A stretch of DNA of 64,000 bases from Cavia porcellus (Eukaryota > Chordata > Mammalia > Rodentia > Caviidae), in NCBI RefSeq assembly GCF_034190915.1, contig NW_026947488.1, forward strand, positions 5,404,501 to 5,468,500, given 5' to 3'. Every line of letters begins with the position of its first letter. The first letter of the stretch is position 1. The position numbers and the translations under genes are program-made. Shown piece by piece: positions 47,579 through 59,490 of this stretch. The notes beneath the pieces were generated by a model, which did no database searches, was not told where the DNA came from, and saw nothing but the letters and a program-made list of their open reading frames with translations.

Positions 47579-48195
47579 GTGATTTAAGTCACAGCACACC
47601 ACGTTCTCTTCCAGTGCCCACCTGTTTTGCCTTGGATAAGACCTCCAAGAATTTGTGGTTGGCCTGGAGCCATGACAGCAGCTGTGTTAGCCAATTCTTA
47701 CGCAGGTAGAGGTTTAGGTATGGGGTGAGGGGAGCCTGATATTCACCTTTGGGTTAGTCCCTGAACACCAGAATGGCTCTCCTCTGTGCTCTTTGCAAAG
47801 ACAGATTTGGGGGTTAATCTGTGTGTTGTGACCAGTTAGTCATCTATCAAACCAGGGAGTCGGCTGCAACATCCTCCCACATCCTTGCAGCTCACACTGC
47901 AGTGCGGTCCAAATGGGGGAGTTCTCTCAGCCTCCGCTGACCCTCAGGACCGCACAGATCTACTACCCCACCGTTGGCCCGGCACAGCCTTCCTGCCCCA
48001 GGCCATCTGGGGTGCATGAGCAGCCCTCGCATCCCTGGGGAAGTGCCCGGCTCGCTGCTGTCCTCTTTAGGTGCCGAGTCTTTGAGCTAAGCGAGAAGCC
48101 CTGGTCCAGGCATCTCTCCCCAGACTGCCGAGCTCAGCACTTTCTTTCCTGGGAACTGATGCCCAGGACTCTGGATTCATGGAACAGTGATTTCC
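47579..48195. other. Unique DNA, no gene seen
   Basis: Nothing recognised; the short frame at 47913-48236 has no domain. Confidence 0.45.
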
Positions 48196-48430
48196 CTCTG
48201 CGGCTGGGGGAGGGGGCAGCTATCAGTTATCCTTAATAACTGCGCAGACGACAGCATCACATTGCCCTGGGCTGTCTTAATAGTGTGGAGTGGTCACTCG
48301 CTCTCTTTTTAGAACAGCAGTTCCACTGACTCCATTACCGAAATGGCCCTTGCCTTCCGTGCCCTGTCCAAGTTGCTGTGTCGTTGTTTTATTGGTTCTC
48401 TGAAAAGCTCCTACTAATTAAGGTGAAAGC
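48196..48430. other. Non-repetitive block, possible conserved noncoding element
   Basis: CAGTTATCCTTAATAACTGCG (a near-palindrome around TTAA), CTGTCTTAATAGTGTGG and CTACTAATTAAGG lie in complex sequence. Weak evidence. Confidence 0.22.
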
Positions 48431-49640
48431 CACATACAAACGGCCGGGCTGCAGTGCAAAGGACGGTCCTTTACATGCTAGCTGTGGGTCTTCCCAAGGG
48501 CCCTGCAGCCGCCAGTTGCTCTGTGTCCAGGGCTTTGGCGTCCTCCCCCCAGGAACGGGATGTTTGCCAGACAGCACTGTCTCAGGAGCTCTCAGCCCCA
48601 ATCCATGCTCGAGGCTAGGGAGGGCACAGCAGGGACAGCCAGGTCCCCTTCTGCTGTCATGGGCTCAGACAGGTTTCAAAGGCAGCCCCAGACTTTTAGG
48701 GACTGAGAACCACTGAGCAAACAGGATCCACAGCACGGTATCCAACCCACAGGTTCAGGATGGGAAGCCAGTCGGGCTCTGGGTGCAAGATGGATGGCTG
48801 CTCTGCAGGGGACCCAAGTCTTGGAGGCCAAGTCAAAGGAGAAACAGGAAGAAGACCAGCAAAGCGGTCTTCAGCAGCAGGGCTGGGGTGGGGAGAAGGC
48901 CTCTGGGAGGGAGATAGAAGGGCGAAGCCCACAGAGCAAGGTTCGGTTCTCACAGTTGGGGTGGGAGCAGAGGAGCCCCTCAAGTCCAGGCTGAGGAGGG
49001 TCAGTTCACTGAAGTGGCGGGACATTGAGGACAACCAGAGTAAGTGTCATGCATAGAGAGGGGAAAAATAGGCAATCGCCTTCCTCAGGACAGTAAAGGC
49101 AGCCCAGAGTCCCAGGGGCCGCCTGCACATCAAATCACTCACGGTGTTCTTCCTTCTACCCTCAGGCCACAGTCACTCTTCACAGTTACCAGTTTCCCTC
49201 TGACCTAGTGAGCATGGAAACGCCCCCTGTGCCCTCGGGCATCCTCCCCCCCCCAGTCCTGTGCTTGGTGTGACTCTGTTCTTGGGCTGCTCCAGCCACT
49301 CTTGCTCCTGGATGTCTTACATCCCTGCCTGGGATTTGCTACCTTGGAATAGCTCTTATTGCCATCTTCCTTCAAAACTGCCTCTGCCACCCCGGTCTGC
49401 CGCCCGACCTCAGCATGAAGCCTCACTTCACCCCCTGAACTGTGGTCCCTGCTGCTGCCTGGCTGCTGTCTTTGCAGGACCGGCCATGGTGTGTAGATGT
49501 TGACCTATTTGTTGTCAGTGTCCTCCAGCTAGAATGTTGCCTCCCTTGTTCACCCACCTGTCCTGTGTACTGAGTTGGATGAGGCCAGGTAGGGAGTAGG
49601 ACTATGTGCTGGGAGGAGAGAGACTCAGTGGGGCAGATGA
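48431..49640. other. Unique DNA, no gene seen
   Basis: GC-rich. 49170-49600 has a faint L2-like flow (GTCAGTGTCCTCCAGCTAGAATG) but is not callable. A C run of nine lies at about 49246-49255. Confidence 0.4.
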
Positions 49641-50296
49641 GTGGGTGGATGGTGGATGGCAGGGCGGGTGGATGGGTGGATGGGGTGAATGGATGGATGG
49701 ACGGGTGAATGGATGGATGGATGGATGGATGGATGGACAGGATGGATGGACGGGGTGAATGGATGGATGGATGGATGGATGGATGGATGGATGGGGTGAA
49801 TGGATGGATGGATGGATGGATGAATGGATGGCAGGGTGGGTGGATGGATGGATGGGTGGACAGGGTGGATGGATGGATGGGGTGAATGGATGGATGGATG
49901 GATGGATGGGTAGACAGGATGGGTGGATGGGGTGAATGAATGGATGGATGGATGAATGGATGGCAGGGTGGGTGGATGGATGGATGGGGTGAAGAATGGA
50001 TGGATGGATGGATGGGTGGACAGGGTGGATTGATGGATGGGGTGAATGGATGGATGGACAGGGTGAATGGATGGATGGATGGATGGATGGGTGGGTGGAC
50101 AGGGTGAATGGATAGATGGATGAATGGATGGCAGGGTGGGTGGATGGGTGGACAGGGTGAATGGATGGATGGGAGAACAGGATTGATGGATGGGGTGAAT
50201 GGATGGATGGACAGGGTGAATAGATGGATGGATGGGAGGATGGGGGGATGGATGGTGATGGATGGTGGATGGGGTTGGGTGGGTGGGTGGAAGGGG
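49641..50296 (+). repeat. (GGAT)n tetranucleotide/minisatellite array
   Basis: About 655 bases of GGAT units interrupted by GGGTGAAT and ACAGGGTG variants. The variant GCAGGG(T/C)GGG recurs at 49659, 49831, 49963 and 50131 (spacings 172, 132 and 168, all multiples of four), showing higher-order duplication. A 238-codon minus-strand frame of Ser/Ile/His/Pro repeats crosses it and is an artefact. Reverse complement in sequence to the 46535-46966 array. Confidence 0.96.
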
Positions 50297-50544
50297 TGAA
50301 GAGGTAGGTGAATTATTCAGAGGTAACCTGGTCTTATCCAAACCACAGTCCTGTCTTAATTCCCCAACTGTGGGACTTCCCAGGTGTTAGGAAGATCTGA
50401 ACCTGTGTTTCAGAAATAATCACAAGGACTGACGTGGAATGGAGGCATGGCAGTGTCAGGAACAATACCTTCCCTTCCTTTCTTCTTCCTTCCTCTCTCT
50501 CTCCCCTTTACTATTTTGAGTTTACCCATCGTTTGCTAATTTTT
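50297..50544. other. Unique DNA, no gene seen
   Basis: Includes a TTCC/TCTC-rich patch (50467-50505). No feature recognised. Confidence 0.45.
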
Positions 50545-51160
50545 CACCACAGTTAACCTGTTCGGAATCATTTTTAAACTATAATCAAGGAAAATATCTA
50601 CACAAAAATACATGCATGTGTGTATAGGTGTGTACATAAAAGTGCCCAGGGACTAGTGAATTCTCACAGACGAGATACACTTGTGAAAAGGCACCGGGGT
50701 CTAGGAATGAGCATCCTTCGCTTACTGTCCCCCAAGGGTCCCCTTCAGCCCCTTCTCCCTCCAGAGCTGCCAGCAGACTTCTAACAGCTGCAGTTAGCTT
50801 TGCCTATTTTTAAATCAGCCACTCTGTTTTGGTTTGCTTCAAGAGACAGAGTACCAGCCTCTAACAAATAGCATTTGTTTTATTTCCAATTATATGGTTA
50901 GAGAGAACATATTTTAAAAATGGACTTTCTAGAGGGATAAACAATATGTTATTTTCCCCCAAAATATTTTGACATTATGTTAATAGACTTTTTGTTTATT
51001 ATCTTCTTGCTTTATGATTTATTTTTGTATTTTGTCATGCACTTTTTTTGAGGAACAAATTTGAAGCATTAAATGGAGTGTATGGGCTGTAATAACGGTA
51101 ACTGAGGCTGAACAATGCTGTGCTGTAGATCACCTTAATTTTTTACCGAAGCAAAATTTC
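50545..51160. other. AT-rich block, unclassified
   Basis: AT-rich, non-repetitive in appearance, with CCAATTATATGGTTAG, GGGATAAACAATATG, TATGTTAATAGAC and CTGTAATAACGGTAAC. It could be a conserved noncoding element or very old L1 sequence leading into the cluster that follows. Confidence 0.22.
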
Positions 51161-51179
51161 CATCCAGTGAATAATAGAG

Positions 51180-53985
51180 AAGGGTACAATTTTGAGAGTT
51201 TTGAGTAATACAAATACCTGCGCAGCTACCCTCCTAATCAAGACAGATAACATCTTTATTTCCCAGAATGTTCCTGCGTCTCCCGCAAGCCATGTGCAGT
51301 GCCCTGGACTCCCCTAATTTTACCCACCGCAGACCAACCTTCTCTCTCCTTGAACTTCACATACACGTTATCACAGACTGTGCTTCATCGCTGTGCCACA
51401 GTTATTTTAAGGTTCATCTCCCCTGTGGTATGCATTCACTGTTAATTCTTTCATATGCTAAGCGGAATCTCACTGCATGAATATACACACTACAAGGTTT
51501 TCATTCTTTTGTGTGTGGGCACAGGTATGGGTTGAACCCCAGCCTTTCACGCTAAGCTACAGCCCCAGTCCTTTTCTATTTGTTATTTGAGACAGGGGCT
51601 CAGGAGGTCGCTAAGTTGTCCAGGCTAGGATTGAATCTGAGAACCCCATGCCTCAGGCTCCCAGAGTGCTGGGGTCCCAGGCACCCTCCACTGGGCAGGC
51701 CCATTGTTCCATTAATAGACGTTTAGGTGATGCCCGTGTGTTCTCCTGTCTCTGTTTTGTGCAGCTATGTTTTCTTTTCTCTTGAACAAACAGCTAGGAC
51801 CAGAATTGTTTCCTAGTGGGGTGCTTAACTTTTTAGGAGAATTTGTTCCCAAAGTGGCTGTCCTGATGTTTTGCACTCTAGGTGACAAAGTGTGTGAGCT
51901 CCAGGCGTGCCACCCCTGGACCCCTCTGCCAGCAACAGGTATAATTACTCCTTTGCAGAAGTGGCAAGTGGTGTCTCTTTGTGCTTTCAGTCTGCATTTC
52001 CCCGATGCCAAATACTGACCAACTGTAAATGCCCTTGTTGTCTGTCTGCATGTCTGTGACTTATCTGTCCAAGTCTCGTTGTATTCCTTGCTTGTCATTT
52101 TATTATGGAATCAGAGGAGTTCTTTATTCTAACTGTAAGTTCTTTGTCAGATAAAGGGATTACAAATATTTTTTCCCACTCTGTGGCTTTTCTTATTGTT
52201 GATGTTCACTTTTGAATGAGCAAAAGTTAAAAACTATTTTTTGTGTGTTTAGTGGTTTGGGGACCCTCTCTAAAAACATCTTTACCTACCTTAAGGTCAT
52301 GAAGATTTCCTGTACATTCTTCTGGAAGCTTCACAGTTCTAGGTTTATGCTGCTTTGTGAGTTTTATCTGGAGTCAAGGCTCATTTTTTTTGAAATACAA
52401 TTTTTTAGTTTTTCTAGCCCATTCACTACATAGATTTTTCCTTATCGTGTTGCCTTAACACTTTGATTTTTAAAAAAACCCATCGACTAAACACAGAGAA
52501 GTGTGCATCGGCTTTCTCCATTGTACTCTGCTGATCTGTTTGCCTGTGGTTCTATAGCCCTACACTCCTTGTCTGTCGCAGCTTTGCATGAATTTTGAAG
52601 TTAGTAAGTCCTCCAACTTGGTAGTTTCAAGAATGTTTTGCCTCTTCTAAGTCCTTTGCGTGTCTATTTAAATCTTAGAAATGAGTTATCAATTCTACAA
52701 AACATTCTGTTGATATTTGGTTTGGAATTGTTTAGAAATGGTAATCTACAGTTCTATCTGGAGGACACACGTCTTACTTTATATATAGATTGTGCAAAGC
52801 ATCGGGCAGTTTACTGTTCATTTATGTAGCTCTTTAGCTTTGCTTATACAATAGTCTACTTCCTACAGACTAATCTTGCACACATTTAAAGTTACCACTA
52901 AGTATTTTATGGTTGTAATGTAATTGTACGTGGAATTGTTTAAAATGTCATAAAAAGTCATTTCTCATTTTTTCCTGCTAGAATAAAAATGCAACTGATT
53001 TTATATATTATTTGGTGTGCTATGATATTGCTAGTGTTCTTACTAATACTAATGAGGTTATTCTTGTACATCCCTTAAACATTTTTATGTAAATAGTTAT
53101 GCCCTCAGTAAATAGAAGGAAGTTTATTCTTTCTGTCCAGTCTATATGGCTTTTATTTTTCTTGCTTTATTGTACTAGCTAGAATTTCAGTGAATAGGAG
53201 TGATATCAGTGTCCTTGTCTTGTTCCTAGTCTTTGGAGAAAAGCATTCAATGTCTCCTCAATAAATAGGATGTGTCCTAGATTCATCTCTGATCAGATGA
53301 AGGTTTTTGTTCAAGTTTGCTGAGAGTTTTGGTTATGAATGGGTATTTGAAGTCACAGATGGGTCGTGAAATCTAAATCTTTGGAAATGATCATTTAGTT
53401 TGCTCACCTATTTTGTTAACATGGTAAATTATATTGGTTAATTTTTAAATTGCATGCCTCAAGGAGAAAATAATGATTTATTATCACTTGACACATCACT
53501 GGATTCAATCTGCTAATGTTATGTTGGTCTTTGTTGCTTGTGTTATATGAGGCCAATTGGTTTGTAATTATAATGCTCTTGCCAAGTTTTGGTGTCTGTA
53601 TTATACTGATTTTCAAATGATTTGAAATTTTCTCTGCTTTGTGAGTTTGTGTTAGAGTTGGATTATTTCTTCATTGTGTGTTTGATAGTATGTACATACA
53701 GTGAGCACTCAGGACCTGGAATTTCTTTATAGGAAGGATGCAATAACAAATTCAATTTCTTTAATAGCTATTGGATCATTCTGAATTTATTTTGTGTAGG
53801 CTGTGTCAGGTTTGATAGATTGCTTTTCACGGAAGTTGTCTTCTTCATCAGCTAGTTTAATTTATTGATATAGAGTCTCTCACTCTCAAATTTGCTTAGC
53901 ATCTGTAGGCTCTGTAGTAATGCCTCTTTAATTTCTGATATTAGTAAGCTGTGAGTTTCCCCCTTTTTTCTTGATCATTCCTACC
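51180..53985 (-). mobile_element. L1 copy 1 of cluster (3' UTR and ORF2, antisense)
   Basis: From left to right on the plus strand: antisense L1M 3' UTR (51180-51490; CTACCCTCCTAATCAAGAC), a SINE insertion, then antisense ORF2 (52130-53985), with TCTTTGTCAGATAAAGGGAT, TTTTCCCACTCTGTGGCTTT, CTGATCTGTTTGCCTGTGGT, AGGAGTGATATCAGTGTCCT and AATTCAATTTCTTTAATAGC. Many stops and indels; dead. It breaks off near 53985, where another L1 3' end begins. Confidence 0.75.
51510..51705 (-). mobile_element. B1-dID dimeric SINE inside L1
   Basis: The plus strand reads the ID part first (TATGGGTTGAACCCCAGCCT, GCTAAGCTACAGCCCCAG), a T-rich linker (TCCTTTTCTATTTGTTATTT), then B1 (GAGACAGGGGCTCAGGAGGT, GTTGTCCAGGCTAGGATTGA, CCTCAGGCTCCCAGAGTGCT). 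On the minus strand the order is therefore B1 then ID. Confidence 0.82.
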
Positions 53986-54975
53986 AGGAATTTTTAAAAA
54001 AAGATTCATTGAGCATATTTTCATATAATAAACTGTATAAATGTAAAAGGTACAGTTGGGTAAACGTTGAGAGACTGTGAATGTTGACATCTGCAAAGCC
54101 ATTACCACAGCTAAGGTAACAAAAGTTTACTCCTGTCTCACAGAAACTCCCTTCTCCCTCAGACTCCCTTCTCCCTCCTTCTCCATTCTCATGCAATCAT
54201 GATTTGCTCTCTTTACAGATTTGCATTTTCTAAATATGCATAGAAACAAATTCATAAAATGTGCACTATATCATTTTATCTGGTTCCTTTCCCTCAACAT
54301 GATTTTTAATTTCATCCACATTAGTGCATGTAGTTCATTTTTTATGGCTGAATTCTATTATTTCCAAAGAAATACCAAAACTTGTTTCTTCGTTCACCTG
54401 ATAATAGACATTGGCATTCTTCCAGTTTTGCTTATTACAAATAAAACTGATGTGAACATTCATGTGTATGAATGAATAAATGCTCATTTCTCTTGGGTAA
54501 TTACCTCACAGCAGAGTGATTTGATTCCATGATATGTTTTCATTTAATTTTTAAAAATTCCACTCAACTATCTTCCAAAATAACTGTACAGTTTTGTATT
54601 CTCATCACCACTATATGAGAATGCCAATTGATCTACATCTTCTGCAATATTTTATGGTCATTTGAAAAATTTTAGCCGTCTTAATGGATGTGTAGTGGTA
54701 TTGGGTTGCAGTTTTAATTTGCAGTTACCTACTGACAAATTATATTGAGCAGGTTTCAGGTGCTTATGTGCCATCTACATATGCTCTTCAGTGAAATGTC
54801 CACTCAGATATTCAGGCCAGTTTTAAGCTGTTTTATTTTTAATAAAATGTCAGAGATCTTGATATATTACAGATAAAAATGCTTTTTCAGTTAGACATTT
54901 TGCAAATATTTCCCCAGTCTGTGGGTTCTTTTGGCCTTGTCTAAGCCATATTCTTTGTTTTGTTCTTTTTTCTTT
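53986..54975 (-). mobile_element. L1 copy 2 of cluster (3' UTR and ORF2 end, antisense)
   Basis: A fresh 3' UTR begins here: AAAAAGATTCATTGAGCATA, ATTCATAAAATGTGCACTA, CCACATTAGTGCATGTAGTT, CATTTTTTATGGCTGAATTC, then the ORF2 end: TGTACAGTTTTGTATTCTC, CAGTTTTAATTTGCAGTTAC, CATATGCTCTTCAGTGAAAT, GCAAATATTTCCCCAGTCTG. This repeats regions already present in copies 1 and 3, so it is a separate insertion. Confidence 0.75.
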
Positions 54976-56584
54976 TCTAAAAATATTTTATTTTAATTGA
55001 AAAATAACAGTTACATTTATTTATGTGGTACAGTGTAATACAAACATGGATATGTTGAGAACTGACTAAATCAGGTTAAGTAACGTGCCTACTATTTCTA
55101 ATTCATGCACCATTTCTGCATGGTGAAAACACTAAATCTACCCTTCTAGCAACTGAAATATCTAATACATTTGTGTGATTGACTAAGGCAGCGCTGTGCA
55201 GTATACCGCTAGAGCACCTCCCTCTTCCTGGCCGAAACCTCCCACCCGGGGGCTAACATCCTCCCTTCCCTCAGGCCTCTCTGTCCCCCATCCACCTTTG
55301 TGCTCTTTGTTTCTGTGAGTTTCAGCTTTTTAGGTTCCATGCAACAGTGAGATCGTGTAATATTTTTCTTTCTTTTAACAATGTCTTTTGAAGAACAAAC
55401 CTCTTCAGTTCTGATGACGGTCAGTCGGTGTAATGCATTCCAGACACTGCATTCCCTCCAGGACACTGCAGGACAGGACGCACTGGGGCTTTTTAGCCAC
55501 TCACCCACCGGACGGCGTCTGCCTTGTGTCCTTTCTGGATGGCAAATGAAGCTGCTCTTAACATTGGTGTCCAGAATTTTTTGTAAATGTAAATTTCCAT
55601 TTCTCCAGAATGCACAGCCCAGAGTGCATCCCTGGGTGGCTTTGCGTGTTTGGGTCTGTAGGAAATCACCAGACAGTTTTACAGACTGGCTGCAGGACTT
55701 TTCATTTCTACCATCGATGTGTGGGTGACACAGGTTCTCTTCGTGCTTGCCAGCATTTGGGGTTATCTCTATTTTTTAAATTGTGGCCACCTGGGAGGGG
55801 TATAGTGATCCATCATGGTAGTTTTAATTTGCATTTCCCTGAGAGCTAATAATTTTAAACAATTTTTCATGTGCTTATTTGTTCTCTCTATATGCTCTTC
55901 AGAGAAGAGTCTGCATTCTGACTGGCTAGTTTGTTTTTACTGTTGAAAATTCTTTATGTATTCTAGGTATGAGGCCTCTGTTAAATATGTGCTTTGAAAA
56001 TATTTGCTGACAGTTTATAACTTGTCCCTTTAGTCTTCTAGCTGAATCTTTTGCAGAGCAAATATTTTAAATTTTGACAAGTTTTATTTTATTAATTTTT
56101 TCTTATTAAACAAGCTTTTGGTGTTAAGTCTAAGAACTCTGCCTACCCCTATACCCTGAAGGTTTTTTGTTTTGTTTTCCCAAGCTTTTAATTTTAAGGC
56201 AAACCTCTGATTTACTTTGAGTTCATTTTTATAGGAAGTGTAAGATTTGGGTCAACATTCATTTTCTTGCCCATGGATATCCAACTGTCCCAGCTGCCTT
56301 TGTTAAGAAGGCTATATTTATGCTCTGTTGAACACCTTTTGTGTATTTGTTAAAAGTCAGTAGTGGGTACATTTGTGTGCATTTACTTCGAGGTTCTCTG
56401 TACTGTTCCACTGATTTGTGTGTTTTTCTGCAGCCAGGATCATACTGTCTTGATTACTACACTGCACTGAAACCCTAACAGCTGCAGAGTGGTTTTCTGC
56501 GCTTTTTCATGTAAATTTGAGAATAATTTTGTCTATGTATGTCAACTTGGTGGGATTTTGAGAGGAAATATATTAAACCTGGAG

Positions 56585-56670
56585 GCCAGCAGCTGGAGGT
56601 TAGATGTGCTGAGCATGCGTCAGGTCTTGGGTTCAATCCTGGGCACCAAAAACTCAAAGCCCAAACACGA
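56585..56670 (+). mobile_element. ID-type SINE inside L1
   Basis: GCAGCTGGAGGTTAGATGTG, CTGAGCATGCGTCAGGTC, TTGGGTTCAATCCTGGGCAC (B-box region), then CAAAAACTCAAAGC. Diverged plus-strand monomer. Confidence 0.65.
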
Positions 56671-57027
56671 GAGCTCAGTCTGGGGTGACCTGACGTCTTT
56701 GCTATCCTGACGTCTTAATTATAAGTACGGTGTGTCTCGCATCTTAACCAGGCCTTGGGGTTTTCTCCTCCACATTTCATAATCTTCAGCAAAGGAGTTC
56801 TGCATGTGTTCTGTCACTTTGATACCGTCTTTTATTTCTTTTTGTTGCTTTACTGCAGTGACCAGGACTTCTGGGAATCTGTTGAGTAACAGTGGTTAGA
56901 AGGGGCATCCCTGCCTTAATCATCCATAAACTAGTTTACCATAAACTAAGATATTAGCGGGAGGTTGTTACTGCTACTCACAATTGGGCTACAGGAGTTC
57001 CTTTGCAATCTTAGTTTGCTAAAAAGA

Positions 57028-57318
57028 TGTGTGTGTGTGAACGCACATACATGTGAATGGATACTAAATTTTGAAAGGCTTTCCTTGCACATGTTTCAAA
57101 GCTCATGTGGTTCTTCTTCCATAGTCTGTAAATATCAATTTAAATTTAATTGGTATATCTTGGGATTTTCTACTACCAAAGTAGCCTTCTTAAATTCCCA
57201 GGGTAAACTTCACTTACAGTAAGGTGTTATCCAGCTATCTCTATCTGTACACACAGAAACACATATACATGTATGCGTGTGCATTAAAATACACATACAT
57301 ATATATTTACTATGTGTG
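57028..57318 (+). repeat. Low-complexity TG/CA/TA-rich patches
   Basis: Short (TG)n at 57028-57040 and ACACA/ATACAT-rich sequence at 57248-57318 within the L1 cluster. Confidence 0.6.
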
Positions 57319-57974
57319 TACTTTTGAATGTATGTGTTTAAACTTCTTGTGATTTGCAAATATTTTGTTGGAGACCCTGTTTCTGAGGATCGTGTCTGTG
57401 GTTTCACATTCTTGTAACGTCAGTCTAGCTCTGGTCTCGGGGATGCTGGCATCATGCAAGCTTAGAAGTTTTTCTTCCTCTCATTCTCCGGGGGAATTTG
57501 CATGAAATTGTCATTTATTCTTTCTCAAATGTTTGACAGGATTCACCACCAAAACCTCTGGATCTGAATTTTTCTTTGTGAGAAAACTTTAAAGTACAAA
57601 TTCAATGTGAATGTCTTTAAATTCAATTTCCTTAATAGCTACAGGAGTATCCAGGGTATGCAATGCATCTGGGGTTAGTTTTTGTAGCTTATTGTCTTTT
57701 TTGTCCACTTTGATTCAGCTGTCCAACTTATTAACAAAAACTCTTCACGTTTACTTTTAGCCTTTTCACATCTGTGGGTCTGTGGGAACAAGCTCTCTCC
57801 AATTCTGATGGAGGAAATTTATATTTTCCTTTTTTTTTCCTCCTCGGTCAATGTGGCCAGAGGTTTATCAATTTTATTGACATTGCCAAGAAATTAATTC
57901 TCACTTGTAGAGATATTTTATATTGCTTTTCTATTTTGTCTTGTACTTTGGGCTTAATTTACTCTTTTCTGTAG

Positions 57975-58093
57975 GTTTGTTTTTTTTTTTTTTTTTTTTT
58001 TGTCTTTTTCTTTTTTATCGGTACCGAGGATCGAACTCACGACTACCAGCTTGCAAGGCAGGCGCTTATGCCGCTGAGCGAAATCCCCAGCCC
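57975..58093 (-). mobile_element. Young ID-type SINE with perfect target-site duplication
   Basis: Flanked by an identical 13-bp direct repeat, CTCTTTTCTGTAG, at 57962-57974 and 58094-58106. On the minus strand: GGGGCTGGGGATTTCGCTCA, GCGGCATAAGCGCCTGCC, TTGCAAGCTGGTAGTCG, TGAGTTCGATCCTCGGTACC, then a GATAAAAAAGAAAAAGAC tail unit and a pure A run (22 T on the plus strand, 57980-58001). The intact duplication and uninterrupted tail mark a recent insertion into old L1. Its A box has one mismatch (TCGC for TAGC). Confidence 0.93.
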
Positions 58094-58979
58094 CTCTTTT
58101 CTGTAGCTTTAGAAAGCAGAAGTTTGATTGTCGGCTTCCGTCTTCCCATTGTTCTAATTTAAGCATTAAAGGTTTGACTTTTCCTTCTAAGTTTCATTTG
58201 CATTCCACAAATTTGAAGTCATGTTCTAATTTTTATTCACCTCAAATATTTTACCTTTTCTTATGTAATTTCTACTTGAACTCACGCATCATTTAAAAGG
58301 CAGTTCTTTAGTTTCCACACATACAGGGCTTTCCCAACATTGTTACCGCTAATCTGTAATTTAGGTCTGTTGTGGTTAGAGAATATTAGTTATCTCATTT
58401 CTGTCCTTTTAAGTGCAGTGAAAGTTATGGCTCAGACTGCGAGCTGTTTTGATGGTCGGTGCGTCCTGCTGTGGCCGAGGGTGGTGCCACCCTCCACTTA
58501 TTTCTCCTTTCAAATCTGCCAGTGTGTGCTTCATGGATTTTGGAGCTCTGTTATTTGGTGTAGAAGTATTGGAGATGATTTGGTCCTCTCAAGGGATTGA
58601 CACCTTTGTCATTAAGAAATCACTCCCCGGAGGTGGGGTGGGGACAAAACCTCCCTAACTCATTCCCGCCTGGGAAACCTCGTTTGCCCATGTTCCTTCC
58701 TCGTGACTTTCTGCCCCATTTGGTCCCTGTTTAATCAATGTTTTCTGGGAAACTAACTTGTAATTGTGAGTAGTAACATAGCAGCTCCGGGTTTTTCTTG
58801 ATTAGTGTTAATACAGTGCCTTTTCTGGCCCTTTCCTCTCACTTTTAACCTCTGACACAGCTTTCCTGTAGGTAGCTTAGAGTCAGGTATCATTTCTATG
58901 ACCAAACTTACAATAATGTCTTATTTTTAGCAGGTGTGTTTAGACTACACATTTTCGTATGTCTCATTGTTTCTTATTC

Positions 58980-58991
58980 CCCCCCCCCCCG
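58980..58991 (+). repeat. C homopolymer
   Basis: A run of about eleven C at the junction just before GAGAGAATTTC, within the L1 cluster. Confidence 0.85.
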
Positions 58992-59149
58992 AGAGAATTT
59001 CTAGGCCCCAGCACAGGGAAGGAGAAGGCAAAAGGACTCCAGGACCTCAAACAGACTGAGTTTGGAGTTTAGAGAAGCCATGGTGACCAAAATAGGTGAT
59101 CCAGAACAGTTACTACTACCACGCCTCTTCCTGTAAAAGGTAAGAAGAC

Positions 59150-59490
59150 TCAGTGTTAGTCCACTTTCCACTGCTGTGACAAAATGCCTGAGAGTAACCT
59201 GAAAGGCCACAATCTTTAATTTTCCGCCCATGCTCAGTTGGCTCCGTTGCTTTTAGGCCTGTGGTGAAGCAGAGGCATCATGGGAGAGGACCATAGCCTT
59301 GTGGCAGCCGGGAAGTTCTTCCCCTTTTGTGCCACCTGGTCGGGCAGCCTATTGGATGGTGTTACCACATCCAGGGCAGGTCACCCTCCTGGTTTGCTGG
59401 CGCACATGCCAATCATCTCCAGAACGCCCTCACAGACATACCCGGAAGTGTGGGTTACTAACCTCCTGGCTGATTCTGCACCCAGACTTG
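59150..59490 (-). mobile_element. ERVL-MaLR LTR inside L1
   Basis: The plus strand: GTTAGTCCACTTTCCACTGC, TGTGACAAAATGCCTGAGAG, GGCCTGTGGTGAAGCAGAGG, ATCATGGGAGAGGACC, AACGCCCTCACAGACATACC. The TTTCCANTGCTGTGACAAAATnCCTGAGA start is the reverse complement of a rodent MaLR 3' end. Confidence 0.68.

Noticed and set aside
46535..50296. CRISPR-like alternation of repeats and short spacers
   Set aside because: The units are 4-base microsatellites in a mammalian genome; there are no 28-37 base direct repeats with unique spacers and no cas genes.
49625..50341. 238-codon minus-strand open frame of Ser/Ile/His/Pro repeats
   Set aside because: It is translation of the GGAT array on the opposite strand; a low-complexity artefact.
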